Assembly (NCBI GenBank): GCA_017307785.1
Contig: JAFKGI010000005.1
Coordinates: forward strand, 1-64,000
DNA from: Vulcanimicrobiota bacterium
Lineage (GTDB): Bacteria > Vulcanimicrobiota > Xenobia > Xenobiales > JADMJV01
Reading direction: 5' to 3'
DNA length: 64,000 bases
Made by a program: the position numbers and the translations under genes. Below are positions 9,743-18,655 of the stretch, one piece after another; the first letter of the stretch is position 1; each line of letters opens with the position of its first letter. The notes under the pieces are model-generated. The model ran no database searches and had not been told where the DNA came from. It worked only from the letters and a program-made list of their open reading frames with translations.

Positions 9743-10162
9743 TTAATCCCTGCGGATCAAGGCTCCAGCGCGCTTGCTGCCCATGGTGACGGTGCCCGCC
9801 AGACTCTTACCCTGCTCGATAGGGAAAAGTTCGAAACGGTAGACGCGCGGCTGAACGCTTCCCACCATGACTTCGGCCACGTAGGGGTCGGCGTCGGAAG
9901 CGCGCCGGCCCTTGAACTTGATCTTGTGCAAGGTCTCGTCGGCATTTGGCTCGCGACCCTCGGGACCGATGCCCAGGTCGATTTCCATCGTGCCTTCCAT
10001 CTCTTCCAAGGTGGCCGTGTCAATTTCCACCGCATCGTTATGCCAGGCGGCATCGCTGCTGATGTTGAGCTTGTAGCGCCCCTTCCAGGGCGTAGCGTCG
10101 TCGGCCAGCACTTGAGCAGTCAAGGCAGCCAGGCAAATCCCCAAGAAAATCTTGCGCATCAT
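9743..10162 (-). CDS. Small exported protein of unknown function
   Basis: A 139-residue protein with a clear Sec signal peptide (MMRKIFLGICLAALTAQVLA, then DDATPW). The mature part is acidic, probably beta-rich, and carries no recognised motif. There is no good ribosome binding site. The first ATG of an ATGATG pair overlaps the TGA stop of the gene before it, so translation is probably coupled. It may act with that upstream small exported protein. Function unknown. Confidence 0.65.
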   Translation of the reverse strand: MMRKIFLGICLAALTAQVLADDATPWKGRYKLNISSDAAWHNDAVEIDTATLEEMEGTMEIDLGIGPEGREPNADETLHKIKFKGRRASDADPYVAEVMVGSVQPRVYRFELFPIEQGKSLAGTVTMGSKRAGALIRRD

Positions 10163-10503
10163 CGACAGTGACGGTAGGAACGGCGCGGGGCACAACCGGG
10201 ATAGGCGTTATAGACCGGGTAACCGTTGTTGTAATTCTGATTGTAGTTGTAGTTATTGTAGTTGTAGTTCGGGTAGGCAACGGGAACGTTGTAAACCGGC
10301 ACGCTATAACCCGGGCTGGTGTAGACGGGGTAGCTGTTGTAAACCGGGTAGTTGTTGTAGCCGGGGTAGCCGGTCTGAACGTTGACTCCCCACTGCACAC
10401 CGTTGTTATTCCAGCCGTTACCGGAGCCAACCGAGAAAGTGACACCGGTCTGGGCGCAAGCAGCAGTGCTGAGCGCGACGGTGAGCAACAGATTTTTGAA
10501 CAC
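10159..10503 (-). CDS. Small exported Tyr/Asn/Pro/Gly-rich protein
   Basis: A 114-residue protein. The GTG start is chosen because a perfect AGGAGG lies 9 nt upstream and the resulting N-terminus, MFKNLLLTVALSTAACA, is an ideal signal peptide; longer in-frame starts lack both. The mature part is low complexity, built from YPVYN, YPGYNNYP and NYNYNN units, with a short basic, cysteine-containing tail (GCAPRRSYRHCR). Such composition is typical of disordered or adhesive surface proteins, but no family is recognised. It is translationally coupled (ATGA overlap) to the next small exported protein. Confidence 0.7.
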   Translation of the reverse strand: MFKNLLLTVALSTAACAQTGVTFSVGSGNGWNNNGVQWGVNVQTGYPGYNNYPVYNSYPVYTSPGYSVPVYNVPVAYPNYNYNNYNYNQNYNNGYPVYNAYPGCAPRRSYRHCR

Positions 10504-10585
10504 GAGTAGGAACCTCCTGGCCGATTTCGTCTTCACCATACCCAGCCAGTCTGAAAAGAATCTGCATCGTTTTTTGAACTTTTCG

Positions 10586-13126
10586 TCATTCTCCGTAGAG
10601 CCAGCCTTCCCAACGCTGACGGAGACGCAGCCATTCCGCCTGCATGCTCGGGTGCAGGCGTTCGGTGGGCAATCCGACCAGGTAGCCGACCACCACCGGT
10701 CGATAGTCGCGATCGCTGGTTGCCAGCAGCTGCTGGAGCAAGAGCAGCAACTGGCGTTGCCGCGTAACTTCATCGCCCACCAACGCCCAGTCCAGCAGAA
10801 AGCCCAGGCAGTCGCCGTGGGTCAGAAGTCGCAGACGCTCCGGACAGCTGGCCTGCAGATCCATGACCGTTTGACACAGCTCGTCGACCAGTTCTTCTTC
10901 CGCCGGGCTGATCTGAGGCAAAAGCTGTCGGGCGGTGGTCCACAAAGGCATGGAACGATGTTGGTAACTGTCTCCTCCCCGGGCCACGCCGTCCAACCAG
11001 TCGCGCAGAAACTGCCAGCAGCGAACTCGCAAAGGACGTCGGAGCTCGTCCCCCAGGTCCGCTCTTTGGGCCAGCTGACCCAGCAAACCCAGCGCCAGAT
11101 CTCGTTGCTCGGCATCCCAGGCCTGGGGAGCCAGAATGCCATCTCCTTCGGAACCCTCGGCCAGCGCCCAGCGCAGGCGCTGCTGGGGGGAACGCTCAAT
11201 CGGCAAGAAAAGCAGCCTTCGACTCAAGACCTTGACCAGCTCTTGAGCCTGCTGCCAGAAAGCCACCCGGCGGCCCAGCGCCTCCAAGACCGCCTGCACC
11301 GTAGCCCGGCTCGATCCGTCTTCGGCCAGAACGGCCTGCATGTCCAGCTCGGCGGCCCGACTGACCTGGGCACTGCGACTGCGCTGAATCTGCTCCCACC
11401 ATTCCGGCCACAGGTGAGGAAAGGCTTCTTTCCCCAACTCCAGGTGCTCGATGACGGGACCGCGCATTTCTTCGGGAAAACTAGGACAGCTCAAGAAAAT
11501 GGCCCAGGACCGCCACATCTCCGGACGCTCGGAGTTGCCGCGACTGGCTTCCAGGAGAAACTCGAGGCGCTCGGCGCTGGGCGGGCGGTCGGAAGCGGCA
11601 CAGTGCTTGGCCAGGGTCTCCAAACGCACGGGGAAAGCCCGCGAATGCAGTTCCGCATCCCGCCGGGCCTGCTGATACTGACGCATGAGAATGTCCGGAT
11701 CGAGCTGGACCAGCAAGGCGATGGCCCAGGCGTCGTCGGGGTCTTCCAGGTGAGGAATCTCTTGCTCCAAGAAGCTCGCCAGCGTCCAGCGCTGCTGATC
11801 CTCGACGGCAAATTCCAACTGCCAGTTCTGGCCCGACAGCTGGCGTAACATGCGGCGGGAACCAGAGCCCAGTTCTTGCAATGCACGTACCTCCGCCTCG
11901 CGCCGCAGGTCGGGCCAACCCATGGCCTCCCCCACCAGCCAGCAGCGCAAGTCGGGCTGAAGGCGTAAAAACCTTTGTTCATCCAGCAGAGGGGCGATGG
12001 CCTCGTGGCCCAGATTCGTCAAAATCTGCTCCACGCGCACCAGCGATTGACCGGACAAACCGGGCTCGGCTGCCAGCGCCCAGGCTTGTTCCAACAGCAA
12101 CTGACGCTCCTCGCCCTGCAGATCCAACTGGCCCAGCAGCCAGCTGGCCAGCATCCTCTCGGCCAGGGCCAGCCCTTTCTGCAAACGACGCAGCAGGGTG
12201 GGTACCACCGGCAAACCCAGCCGGGCCCAATGCAGCGTGATCTGAGCCAGACGCTGGACCAGCAAAGGGTCCAAAGTGGCCGCTTGAGCCAGGCAGTCTT
12301 CCCACCAGGCCAGGATCAGCTCGGGCTCCGACTGCCAGCGGGCCGTCAACTCTTCCACCACGTCCAGGATGGAGGCTCGCAGGTCGCTCTGATCCCAAAG
12401 AATCTGCAGCAGCCCGACCAGAAAAGCCGGGTCCCAGCTGGACAGATTCTGGCGCAGCTGTTTGAGGGCGGCCACGGCCACCTGACCGACCGGTGAGAAC
12501 AGGTTCTCCAGCTGGCGTCCGGCGTCGGCGTCCAAATATTCGTGCGTCAGACGGGCCACTTCCCGGGTGATCTCCGGGCGCTTGCGCTTGAGAGCCAGCC
12601 AGAGCAGCGGAGCGGGAGAGCCTCCCTGGGCGCGCACCTGGCGAAATGCCGAACGCAGATGCTCCAGAATGCGGGAATTCTCTTCGGCATCGGCCACGAT
12701 GCGCCAGGAGTCCGGCCACTCGTCGACGGCGCCGGGCCGCGAAGGACTCACCATCGCCCGGGTCACCGCTTCACTGGCCAGAGGGACCAGCGCGGTTTCC
12801 TGAGACTCCAGCCAGACCTCGTCCGAGGAGAGAACCTCCAGGCTGGCGTGGCGCTGGCGCAGCACCAGACCGCCGGCTTCCAGCTCGGAAGCCAGCAATT
12901 CGAGGGGAAAGGGTTGCTGCAGCCATTCCGGGCGCATCAGCAAAGCTTGATTCTCGGTGAGCAGCACCTCCAGAGCCGACCAGGTCAACCGAACCTGTCG
13001 CTGCTGCAGCGCCAGAAGGCGCGTAGCCATACGAGGGCTGGCGCTCAAACCGGCTTCCTTCAGTCGCTGTTGAACGTCGACGGGACTGGAGCAGCCCTCG
13101 AGATTGCAAAATGGCTCCGCAAGCAT
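10586..13126 (-). CDS. HEAT-like helical repeat protein of unknown function
   Basis: About 846 residues, rich in Leu, Gln, Trp, Arg and Glu, with no signal peptide, membrane helix or enzyme motif. Regularly spaced amphipathic helices (LLQILWDQSDLRASILDVVEEL, cut here for description, and similar stretches) suggest HEAT/ARM-like repeats. The start is uncertain. ATG 13126 begins a sensible N-terminus (MLAEPFCNLEGCSS) but its GGAG is only 1 nt away. In-frame TTG codons at 13144 and 13204 are alternatives. The gene is divergent from the acyl-CoA oxidase-like gene and shares its control region. No function is proposed. Confidence 0.6.
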   Translation of the reverse strand: MLAEPFCNLEGCSSPVDVQQRLKEAGLSASPRMATRLLALQQRQVRLTWSALEVLLTENQALLMRPEWLQQPFPLELLASELEAGGLVLRQRHASLEVLSSDEVWLESQETALVPLASEAVTRAMVSPSRPGAVDEWPDSWRIVADAEENSRILEHLRSAFRQVRAQGGSPAPLLWLALKRKRPEITREVARLTHEYLDADAGRQLENLFSPVGQVAVAALKQLRQNLSSWDPAFLVGLLQILWDQSDLRASILDVVEELTARWQSEPELILAWWEDCLAQAATLDPLLVQRLAQITLHWARLGLPVVPTLLRRLQKGLALAERMLASWLLGQLDLQGEERQLLLEQAWALAAEPGLSGQSLVRVEQILTNLGHEAIAPLLDEQRFLRLQPDLRCWLVGEAMGWPDLRREAEVRALQELGSGSRRMLRQLSGQNWQLEFAVEDQQRWTLASFLEQEIPHLEDPDDAWAIALLVQLDPDILMRQYQQARRDAELHSRAFPVRLETLAKHCAASDRPPSAERLEFLLEASRGNSERPEMWRSWAIFLSCPSFPEEMRGPVIEHLELGKEAFPHLWPEWWEQIQRSRSAQVSRAAELDMQAVLAEDGSSRATVQAVLEALGRRVAFWQQAQELVKVLSRRLLFLPIERSPQQRLRWALAEGSEGDGILAPQAWDAEQRDLALGLLGQLAQRADLGDELRRPLRVRCWQFLRDWLDGVARGGDSYQHRSMPLWTTARQLLPQISPAEEELVDELCQTVMDLQASCPERLRLLTHGDCLGFLLDWALVGDEVTRQRQLLLLLQQLLATSDRDYRPVVVGYLVGLPTERLHPSMQAEWLRLRQRWEGWLYGE

Positions 13127-13217
13127 TCTCCAGGGCTTTTCCGGCAAGGCTGCTCGACCTGCCCAGGCCGCAGGGGAATGCAACGGATCCTGGCGAACGG
13201 CCAAGATTAAGGGGGTT

Positions 13218-13256
13218 GGAGACCAGAATCGGTCTCCTCGAGACTGATCGCAGTCT
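13218..13256. promoter_or_regulatory. Two tandem palindromes, candidate operators
   Basis: GGAGACC-N6-GGTCTCC at 13218-13237 is followed by GAGACT...AGTCT (AGACT-N6-AGTCT at 13241-13256). Both have 6-nt spacers and share the half-site GAGAC(C/T). Their centres are 21 bp apart, two helical turns. They lie 20-58 bp before the acyl-CoA oxidase-like start and within the divergent region of the HEAT-like gene. This fits a dimeric repressor such as a TetR or GntR type; no regulator gene is adjacent. Confidence 0.5.
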
Positions 13257-13275
13257 TCAACAGATGGGAGAGTCC

Positions 13276-15624
13276 ATGTCGCTTACCGTAGAAAACCAAC
13301 GCCAGGCTTTGCTGAATTCCCCGGCCGGACAGCTGACTCCGTTGCAACGGGCGGTGCTGCCATGGGTCTACGTGGCCTGGTCGGAAGGCAGTCTGGACTC
13401 GGAAGCTCTGCAGCAACTGGCCGGTCAAATACCGGCCGACTCCTTTGAAGAAAGCGGCCTGAAGACGCTGCGCCTGCTCTGCGACGCCAGCCTCACTCCC
13501 CAAGAATTCAACCAGTTGCAGCAACTGATCTTGCAGACGGCTCAGAACTCCTCGACCAGCGATTGGAGTTCGCTGTATCGGCTCATGGACTATTCCTTGA
13601 CGCTGGCCGGTCCCGAGCTGGACGCCGCCGGGAAATCATCGTTGGAACAGTTGGAAAAGCAACTGCAGTTGACCGGCGCGGCCGTGCCCGGCGAACTGCT
13701 CCCCTGCGCCTTCAAGGCCGCCCACAACGACGAGCCGCGTCGTTTCAATCCCCGCCCGCTGCGCAAAATGCTGGCCGGTTCGCGACCCGAAGTGCGCGAG
13801 AAAATGTTCCAGACCCTGGAGCACCCTCGCTTCCGCCACGAATACGGTATTTCCACCTCGGTGTTCCGCGACCGCGTTTATAACTGGTGCATCGAATTCT
13901 GCCGCGAGGGACTGGGCAAGATGGCCTACCCCACCGAAGTCGGGGGCGGTGGCGAACTGCTCAGCTTCCTGACCTCGATCGAAGCGCTTTCTCATTTCGA
14001 CCTGTCCCTGGTCATCAAGTTCGGCGTTCACTTCGGCCTCTTCTGCGGCAGCGTCTACCACCTGGGCAGCTCCCGCCACCACCAGGAGATTTTGCCGCTC
14101 GGCTTCTCGCTGGAGTTGCCCGGTTGCTTCGCGATGACGGAGACTGGCCACGGCTCCAACGTGCGCTCGCTGGAAACCACCGCCACCTATGACCAGGAGC
14201 GCCAGGAGTTCGTCATCCACACCCCCAACCTGGCGGCCCGCAAAGACTACATCGGCAACGCCGCCCTCCACGCTCAGATGGCCACCGTCTTCGCGCAACT
14301 GGTGATCGGCGATCAGCAGTACGGCGTGCACGCCTTCCTGGTGCGTATTCGCGACAACCAGGGCGTCACCATGCCGGGCGTGCATATCGAGGATTGCGGC
14401 GAAAAGGTCGGACTGAACGGGGTCGATAATGGACGACTGCGATTCACCCGGGTGCGTATCCCGCGCACCAACTTGCTCGATCGTTTCGCCCAGGTCGCCC
14501 CCGACGGCAGCTACACCAGTCCCATCACCAGCCCCACCAAACGCTTCTTCACCATGATCAGCACGCTGGTGCTAGGTCGCGTGACGCTGGCGGCGGCGGC
14601 CACCAGCGTTTCCAAGAACGCGTTGACCATCGCTCTGCGCTACGGGGAACAGCGCCGCCAGTTCGGAGCGGAGGGCGCTCCCGAGCAATCGATCCTGGAT
14701 TACCAGACCCATCAGCGCCGCCTGCTCCCCCGCCTGGCCTCGACCCTGGCCCTGAACTTCGCCTTCCAAGACCTCTCGCTGCGCTGCGTCGACAGCCTGG
14801 ACAACGAAGACGGTCGGCGCCGCATTGAGGCTCTGGCGGCCGGACTCAAGGCCTGGGGAACCTGGCACGCTTTCGACACCGTTCAGCAGTGCCGCGAGTG
14901 CTGTGGTGGACAGGGCTACCTGGCCGCCAACCGTTTCGGCGCACTGCGCGACGACCTGGACGTCTTCCTGACCTTCGAAGGCGACAACACGGTGCTTATG
15001 CAGCTGGTGGCCAAGTCGCTGTTGACGGATTTCCGCCACCAGTTCTCGGAGATGGGCTTTGTGGGACTGCTCCAATACCTCTCGCGACGAGCCACCGAGG
15101 CCGTCAGCGCCTGGAATCCGCTGACCACTCGCTCCACCGACCCCTCGCATCTGCGCGACTTCGACTTCCACCTGCGCGCCTTCAAAGCTCGCGAAAACCA
15201 CTTGCTCACGCGCGTGGCCGGTCGCCTCAAGCGCATGATCGAGGGCGGCGAGGACACCTGGACGGCCTTCAACAGCTGTCAGGATCATCTGGTGACGCTG
15301 GCCAAAGCCAGCGTGGAGCGCAATCTGCTCGAGTGCTTCCAGGCAGCCGTGCAACGCTGCTCCGATGCGCCCACCCAGGGAGTTCTCCAGCAATTCTGTT
15401 GCCTGTTCGCTCTCTCGCGACTGGAAGTGGGCCGCGCCTGGTTCCTGGAAAATGGCTACTTCGAAGGGGCCAAGTCCAAGGCCATTCGCGACCAGGTTTT
15501 GGAGCTGTGCAAGCAAACCCGCGCCATGGCCTGGGACGTGGTTTCGGCCTTCGGCATCCCCGACAAATTGATCTCGGCTCCCATTGGATTGGGAGACTAC
15601 CCGGCGCCACCCGTGGCCAAGTAA
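13276..15624 (+). CDS. Acyl-CoA oxidase/dehydrogenase-like flavoprotein
   Basis: A 782-residue FAD enzyme expected to oxidise the alpha-beta bond of acyl-CoA thioesters (fatty acid beta-oxidation). It is longer than typical acyl-CoA dehydrogenases (~380) and closer to the acyl-CoA oxidase architecture (~650-700). Visible motifs are CFAMTETGHGSNV near residue 290 (flavin region), a middle beta domain (GEKVGLNGVDNGRLRF), GGQGYLAANRFG, and TFEGDNTVL near residue 566, which carries the catalytic glutamate. About 150 extra residues precede the core. The start has GGGAG 5 nt upstream. The MscS gene begins 3 nt after its stop. Whether O2 or an electron-transfer flavoprotein is the acceptor cannot be read from the sequence. 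Confidence 0.85.
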   Translation: MSLTVENQRQALLNSPAGQLTPLQRAVLPWVYVAWSEGSLDSEALQQLAGQIPADSFEESGLKTLRLLCDASLTPQEFNQLQQLILQTAQNSSTSDWSSLYRLMDYSLTLAGPELDAAGKSSLEQLEKQLQLTGAAVPGELLPCAFKAAHNDEPRRFNPRPLRKMLAGSRPEVREKMFQTLEHPRFRHEYGISTSVFRDRVYNWCIEFCREGLGKMAYPTEVGGGGELLSFLTSIEALSHFDLSLVIKFGVHFGLFCGSVYHLGSSRHHQEILPLGFSLELPGCFAMTETGHGSNVRSLETTATYDQERQEFVIHTPNLAARKDYIGNAALHAQMATVFAQLVIGDQQYGVHAFLVRIRDNQGVTMPGVHIEDCGEKVGLNGVDNGRLRFTRVRIPRTNLLDRFAQVAPDGSYTSPITSPTKRFFTMISTLVLGRVTLAAAATSVSKNALTIALRYGEQRRQFGAEGAPEQSILDYQTHQRRLLPRLASTLALNFAFQDLSLRCVDSLDNEDGRRRIEALAAGLKAWGTWHAFDTVQQCRECCGGQGYLAANRFGALRDDLDVFLTFEGDNTVLMQLVAKSLLTDFRHQFSEMGFVGLLQYLSRRATEAVSAWNPLTTRSTDPSHLRDFDFHLRAFKARENHLLTRVAGRLKRMIEGGEDTWTAFNSCQDHLVTLAKASVERNLLECFQAAVQRCSDAPTQGVLQQFCCLFALSRLEVGRAWFLENGYFEGAKSKAIRDQVLELCKQTRAMAWDVVSAFGIPDKLISAPIGLGDYPAPPVAK

Positions 15625-15627
15625 CCC

Positions 15628-17568
15628 TTGAACAACTCCCACGAGGTCTTATTCACGGCCATTCAAGCCCTGGGCGTTCTGCTGCTGGGCATGGCGGTGC
15701 ATCACCTCCTGTTGCGCAAGCTGCAACTGCCCTGGAAAAGCTGGACTCGGTTTCAAGGACGCATTCGCGTACCCAGTCTGATTCCGATCTTTACCGGCGC
15801 CTTGCTTCACCTCGCCCACGGAGTCGAGGAACTCAAGCCTTTTGAACACGGCCTGGAGCTGTTTCTCTACTACGGCATCCTGGTCACGCTGCTGGAAGCC
15901 ATGCTCTCTCCCTTTGTGGACGTCAACGAAGAGCATCGCCTGCCCGAACAGCTGCAGATCTGGCTGCGCATTATGCTCTACGGCGGCACGGCCGCCGTCT
16001 TCGCCGCACTGGTGGCCGGCGTGCCCATTTTTGACCCGGAATTTCAGATACGCCTGGGAGCCGTGCTGGTGCTCTGGTTGTCGCTGCACCTCAGCTACAC
16101 CTATCTGGTCAAATGGCTTCCCTGGCAGCATCCCCTCACGCTGGCTCTACGCCAGCGCCTGAGAGTTCTGCTCTATCTGCTGCTGATGGCGGTGGTGGTC
16201 TACTTCGGACTGTTGCATTTCGGCGTCTACCATCAGGAAGACCGCCACCTGGCCTACGGCCGGGCGGCTATCCTGATCGTGCTGGGAACGCTGGTCTTTG
16301 AGGGCGGGCTGGTGTCGCTCTTCGATTACTACTTTCCGCTCATCCGTCACTGGGATGTTCCCACGCTGTTTCGCGACCTGGCTCGCGGACTGGGCTACCT
16401 GGCCATCCTGGGCATCGTCATGGTGACGGTCTTTGAGAAAGACCCGAGTTCGCTGCTGCTCGGCTCGGCCGTGCTCTCGGTGGCGCTCGGTTTCGCTCTG
16501 CAGGAAACCCTGGGCAACTTCTTCGCCGGACTGGCCTTGCGCCTGGCTCGTCCCTACACGCTGGGCGACCGCATCGAAGTGGGGCCTCTGACCGGCAACG
16601 TGCACAAGATCGACTGGCGCTCCACCGCCATGATGAACAATCAGGGCGACCTGCTGATTTTGCCCAACTCCAAGCTGGCCCAGGAAACCATTATCAATCA
16701 CAGCAGTCCCACTTCGGTCACGGGCCGCTTCATCGAGGTCGGCGTGCACTATCGGCACCCTCCCAACCAGGTCAAAAAGCTGCTGCTCGAGTCCTGCGCC
16801 TCGGTGCGGGAAGCCCTGCGCGAGCCGGAGCCGGAAGTCTACGTGCTCAACTTCGCCGACTATGACGTGGTCTACCGGCTGCGCTTTTTCGTGCATGACT
16901 TTTCCGAGCGCTACCGCATCGACTCCAAGGTGCGCGAAGCCATCTGGTATCACTTCCATCGGGAAGGCGTGGAGATTCCGTTCCCCATTCGCACCATCTA
17001 CCATGCCGCGCCCGAGACCGGCGTGGACGTGGAGCGGGAGATGCGCAGCCTGATCGACTCGGTCGACTTCTTCAAGATCCTCGACGAGGAGACGCTGGCC
17101 GTGTTGCGGCGTCGGGCGCGTTACGAAATCTACGCCGCCGGAGAAAAGGTCTGCGTCCAGGGCCAGCCCGGCGACACGTTCTACATCATCCGCCGCGGCC
17201 GTCTGCAGGTCACGGCCGTGGATCAGGATGGCGAGCAGTTCCTTTCGGCGGAAATGCGGGCCGGCCAGTATTTCGGCGAAATGGCCCTGCTGACCGGCGA
17301 GCCGCGTTCGGCCACCGTCACCGCTCTGACCGACTCGGAACTGCTGCGCCTGCGTAAGGAAGATCTGCGCGCCATCTTTACCTCCAACCCCCAGGCCGAA
17401 GAAATGATCTCGCAGGTGCTGGCCGAGCGCAAAATGCGCACCGACCAGGCCCGCCAGGAAGCCCAGGAAGAACGCAGCAGCCGCGGCCCCGTCAGTGCCG
17501 CCGGCGAAGGCCTGCACGTGCTCAGCCAACAAATCCTGGCCAAAATCCGCGACTTCTTCAGCTATTAG
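15628..17568 (+). CDS. MscS-type channel with C-terminal cyclic-nucleotide-binding domain
   Basis: A 646-residue inner-membrane protein. Several membrane helices occupy residues ~1-270, then the MscS pore helix and beta domain (LSVALGFALQETLGNFFAGL, TLGDRIEVG, ILPNSKLAQETIINHS) at ~275-360 and the alpha/beta cytoplasmic region to ~460. Residues ~475-600 form a CRP-type nucleotide-binding domain with a phosphate-binding cassette (YFGEMALLTGEPRSATV). This is the bacterial cyclic-nucleotide-gated (bCNG) branch of MscS, in which ligand binding is thought to gate the pore. Translation seems to start at TTG 15628, just after the previous stop; the next in-frame ATG (15691) would cut the first helix. 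cAMP is the likely but unproved ligand. Confidence 0.85.
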   Translation: MNNSHEVLFTAIQALGVLLLGMAVHHLLLRKLQLPWKSWTRFQGRIRVPSLIPIFTGALLHLAHGVEELKPFEHGLELFLYYGILVTLLEAMLSPFVDVNEEHRLPEQLQIWLRIMLYGGTAAVFAALVAGVPIFDPEFQIRLGAVLVLWLSLHLSYTYLVKWLPWQHPLTLALRQRLRVLLYLLLMAVVVYFGLLHFGVYHQEDRHLAYGRAAILIVLGTLVFEGGLVSLFDYYFPLIRHWDVPTLFRDLARGLGYLAILGIVMVTVFEKDPSSLLLGSAVLSVALGFALQETLGNFFAGLALRLARPYTLGDRIEVGPLTGNVHKIDWRSTAMMNNQGDLLILPNSKLAQETIINHSSPTSVTGRFIEVGVHYRHPPNQVKKLLLESCASVREALREPEPEVYVLNFADYDVVYRLRFFVHDFSERYRIDSKVREAIWYHFHREGVEIPFPIRTIYHAAPETGVDVEREMRSLIDSVDFFKILDEETLAVLRRRARYEIYAAGEKVCVQGQPGDTFYIIRRGRLQVTAVDQDGEQFLSAEMRAGQYFGEMALLTGEPRSATVTALTDSELLRLRKEDLRAIFTSNPQAEEMISQVLAERKMRTDQARQEAQEERSSRGPVSAAGEGLHVLSQQILAKIRDFFSY

Positions 17569-17576
17569 GCACACGG

Positions 17577-18584
17577 ATGCTTAACTGGCTCTTCTCGCAA
17601 CTCGACCTTGGGTATCGAGTTTACGACCGGGCGCGACAACAACTCGATGACGAAGAGTATGCGAAGGCCCTGTGGTGGGCTGGGGTGCTGCGCAGAATGC
17701 GATTTTCCGGCGCCTACGAAGTGGAGGCGCTGGTTTATCGAGAACAAGGCAAGCTGGGAGAAGCGGCTGCCAGCCTGGAAGAAGGGATCCAGTTCGCGCC
17801 AGGTGTCTGGCTGCTGCACAATCTCTTAGGATCGACCTACAGCGACCTTGGTCGCTACGACGACGCGCTGAAATGCTACGACAAAGCGCGCAAGTGCGAG
17901 CACTCCGACGCGGACTTCATCAGCTACAACCAGTCCGTGGTGCTGAAGCGCCAGAACCGCCTGCAGGAGGCTTTAGACCTCTGTCCCGAGCGTTCTCGGG
18001 ATCCAGGCCTCAATTCCCGGGTCCGCGGCTTCCGCCTGGAGCTCCTCTATCTTCTGAAAAGGACCGAGGAGGCCATTCGATTAGCAGAAGAGAGCCTGAA
18101 ATCCAACTCTCAAGAGGATGAACCGGAAGAGAGTTTTGTGCGGTTATTCTTGGCGAAGCTCACGGTAGCGGACGACCCTCAACGAGGGCTGCGCGAAGCG
18201 GTGGCCTGCCTGAAGTGCGATATGGGCCGGAATTTGGAGGCTCAGGAATTAGTCGACTCCCTTCTACCGGAATCGCCGACCTATCGCTTCTCCTTCTGGT
18301 TCGAAGGCACCGCCAGGCTACCGACCTCCTCCTCCGCTAGCTTTCTAATCATTCTGGTCCAAGTTGTGGCGACGAGTGAAGAAGAAGCGCTCAACCTCTA
18401 CCGAGGTGAGCAAATGGAACAACTCCGAGACCTGCCTTTGAAAAAATCCGAAAACCGCGGACGCTTCCCCGAAAACCAGCGCGGCATCTTCTTCGGCCCG
18501 GTTCATATCAGTAGCGGCGCGCCATCTCTCTGGGAGCGAATCAAAGACTTTTTCACTCCAAGCGCTGCGGGAGCGCGGCAGTGA
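17577..18584 (+). CDS. TPR-repeat protein
   Basis: A 335-residue soluble protein with several tetratricopeptide repeats in its first half, for example WLLHNLLGSTYSDLGRYDDA followed by LKCYDKA, and further helices (NRLQEALDLCPE, RTEEAIRLAEESL). The last ~110 residues are unrelated and unrecognised. The ATG is 8 nt after the MscS-like stop, so it is probably cotranscribed with it and may assist or regulate the channel; that is inference from position only. Function unknown. Confidence 0.75.
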   Translation: MLNWLFSQLDLGYRVYDRARQQLDDEEYAKALWWAGVLRRMRFSGAYEVEALVYREQGKLGEAAASLEEGIQFAPGVWLLHNLLGSTYSDLGRYDDALKCYDKARKCEHSDADFISYNQSVVLKRQNRLQEALDLCPERSRDPGLNSRVRGFRLELLYLLKRTEEAIRLAEESLKSNSQEDEPEESFVRLFLAKLTVADDPQRGLREAVACLKCDMGRNLEAQELVDSLLPESPTYRFSFWFEGTARLPTSSSASFLIILVQVVATSEEEALNLYRGEQMEQLRDLPLKKSENRGRFPENQRGIFFGPVHISSGAPSLWERIKDFFTPSAAGARQ

Positions 18585-18655
18585 AAAGTTAACTCCGGAG
18601 TGCGCGCGCTGCCTGCGAAGCAAGGCTATCCTGAAAAGGTCAGAGGAGTGTGGAG

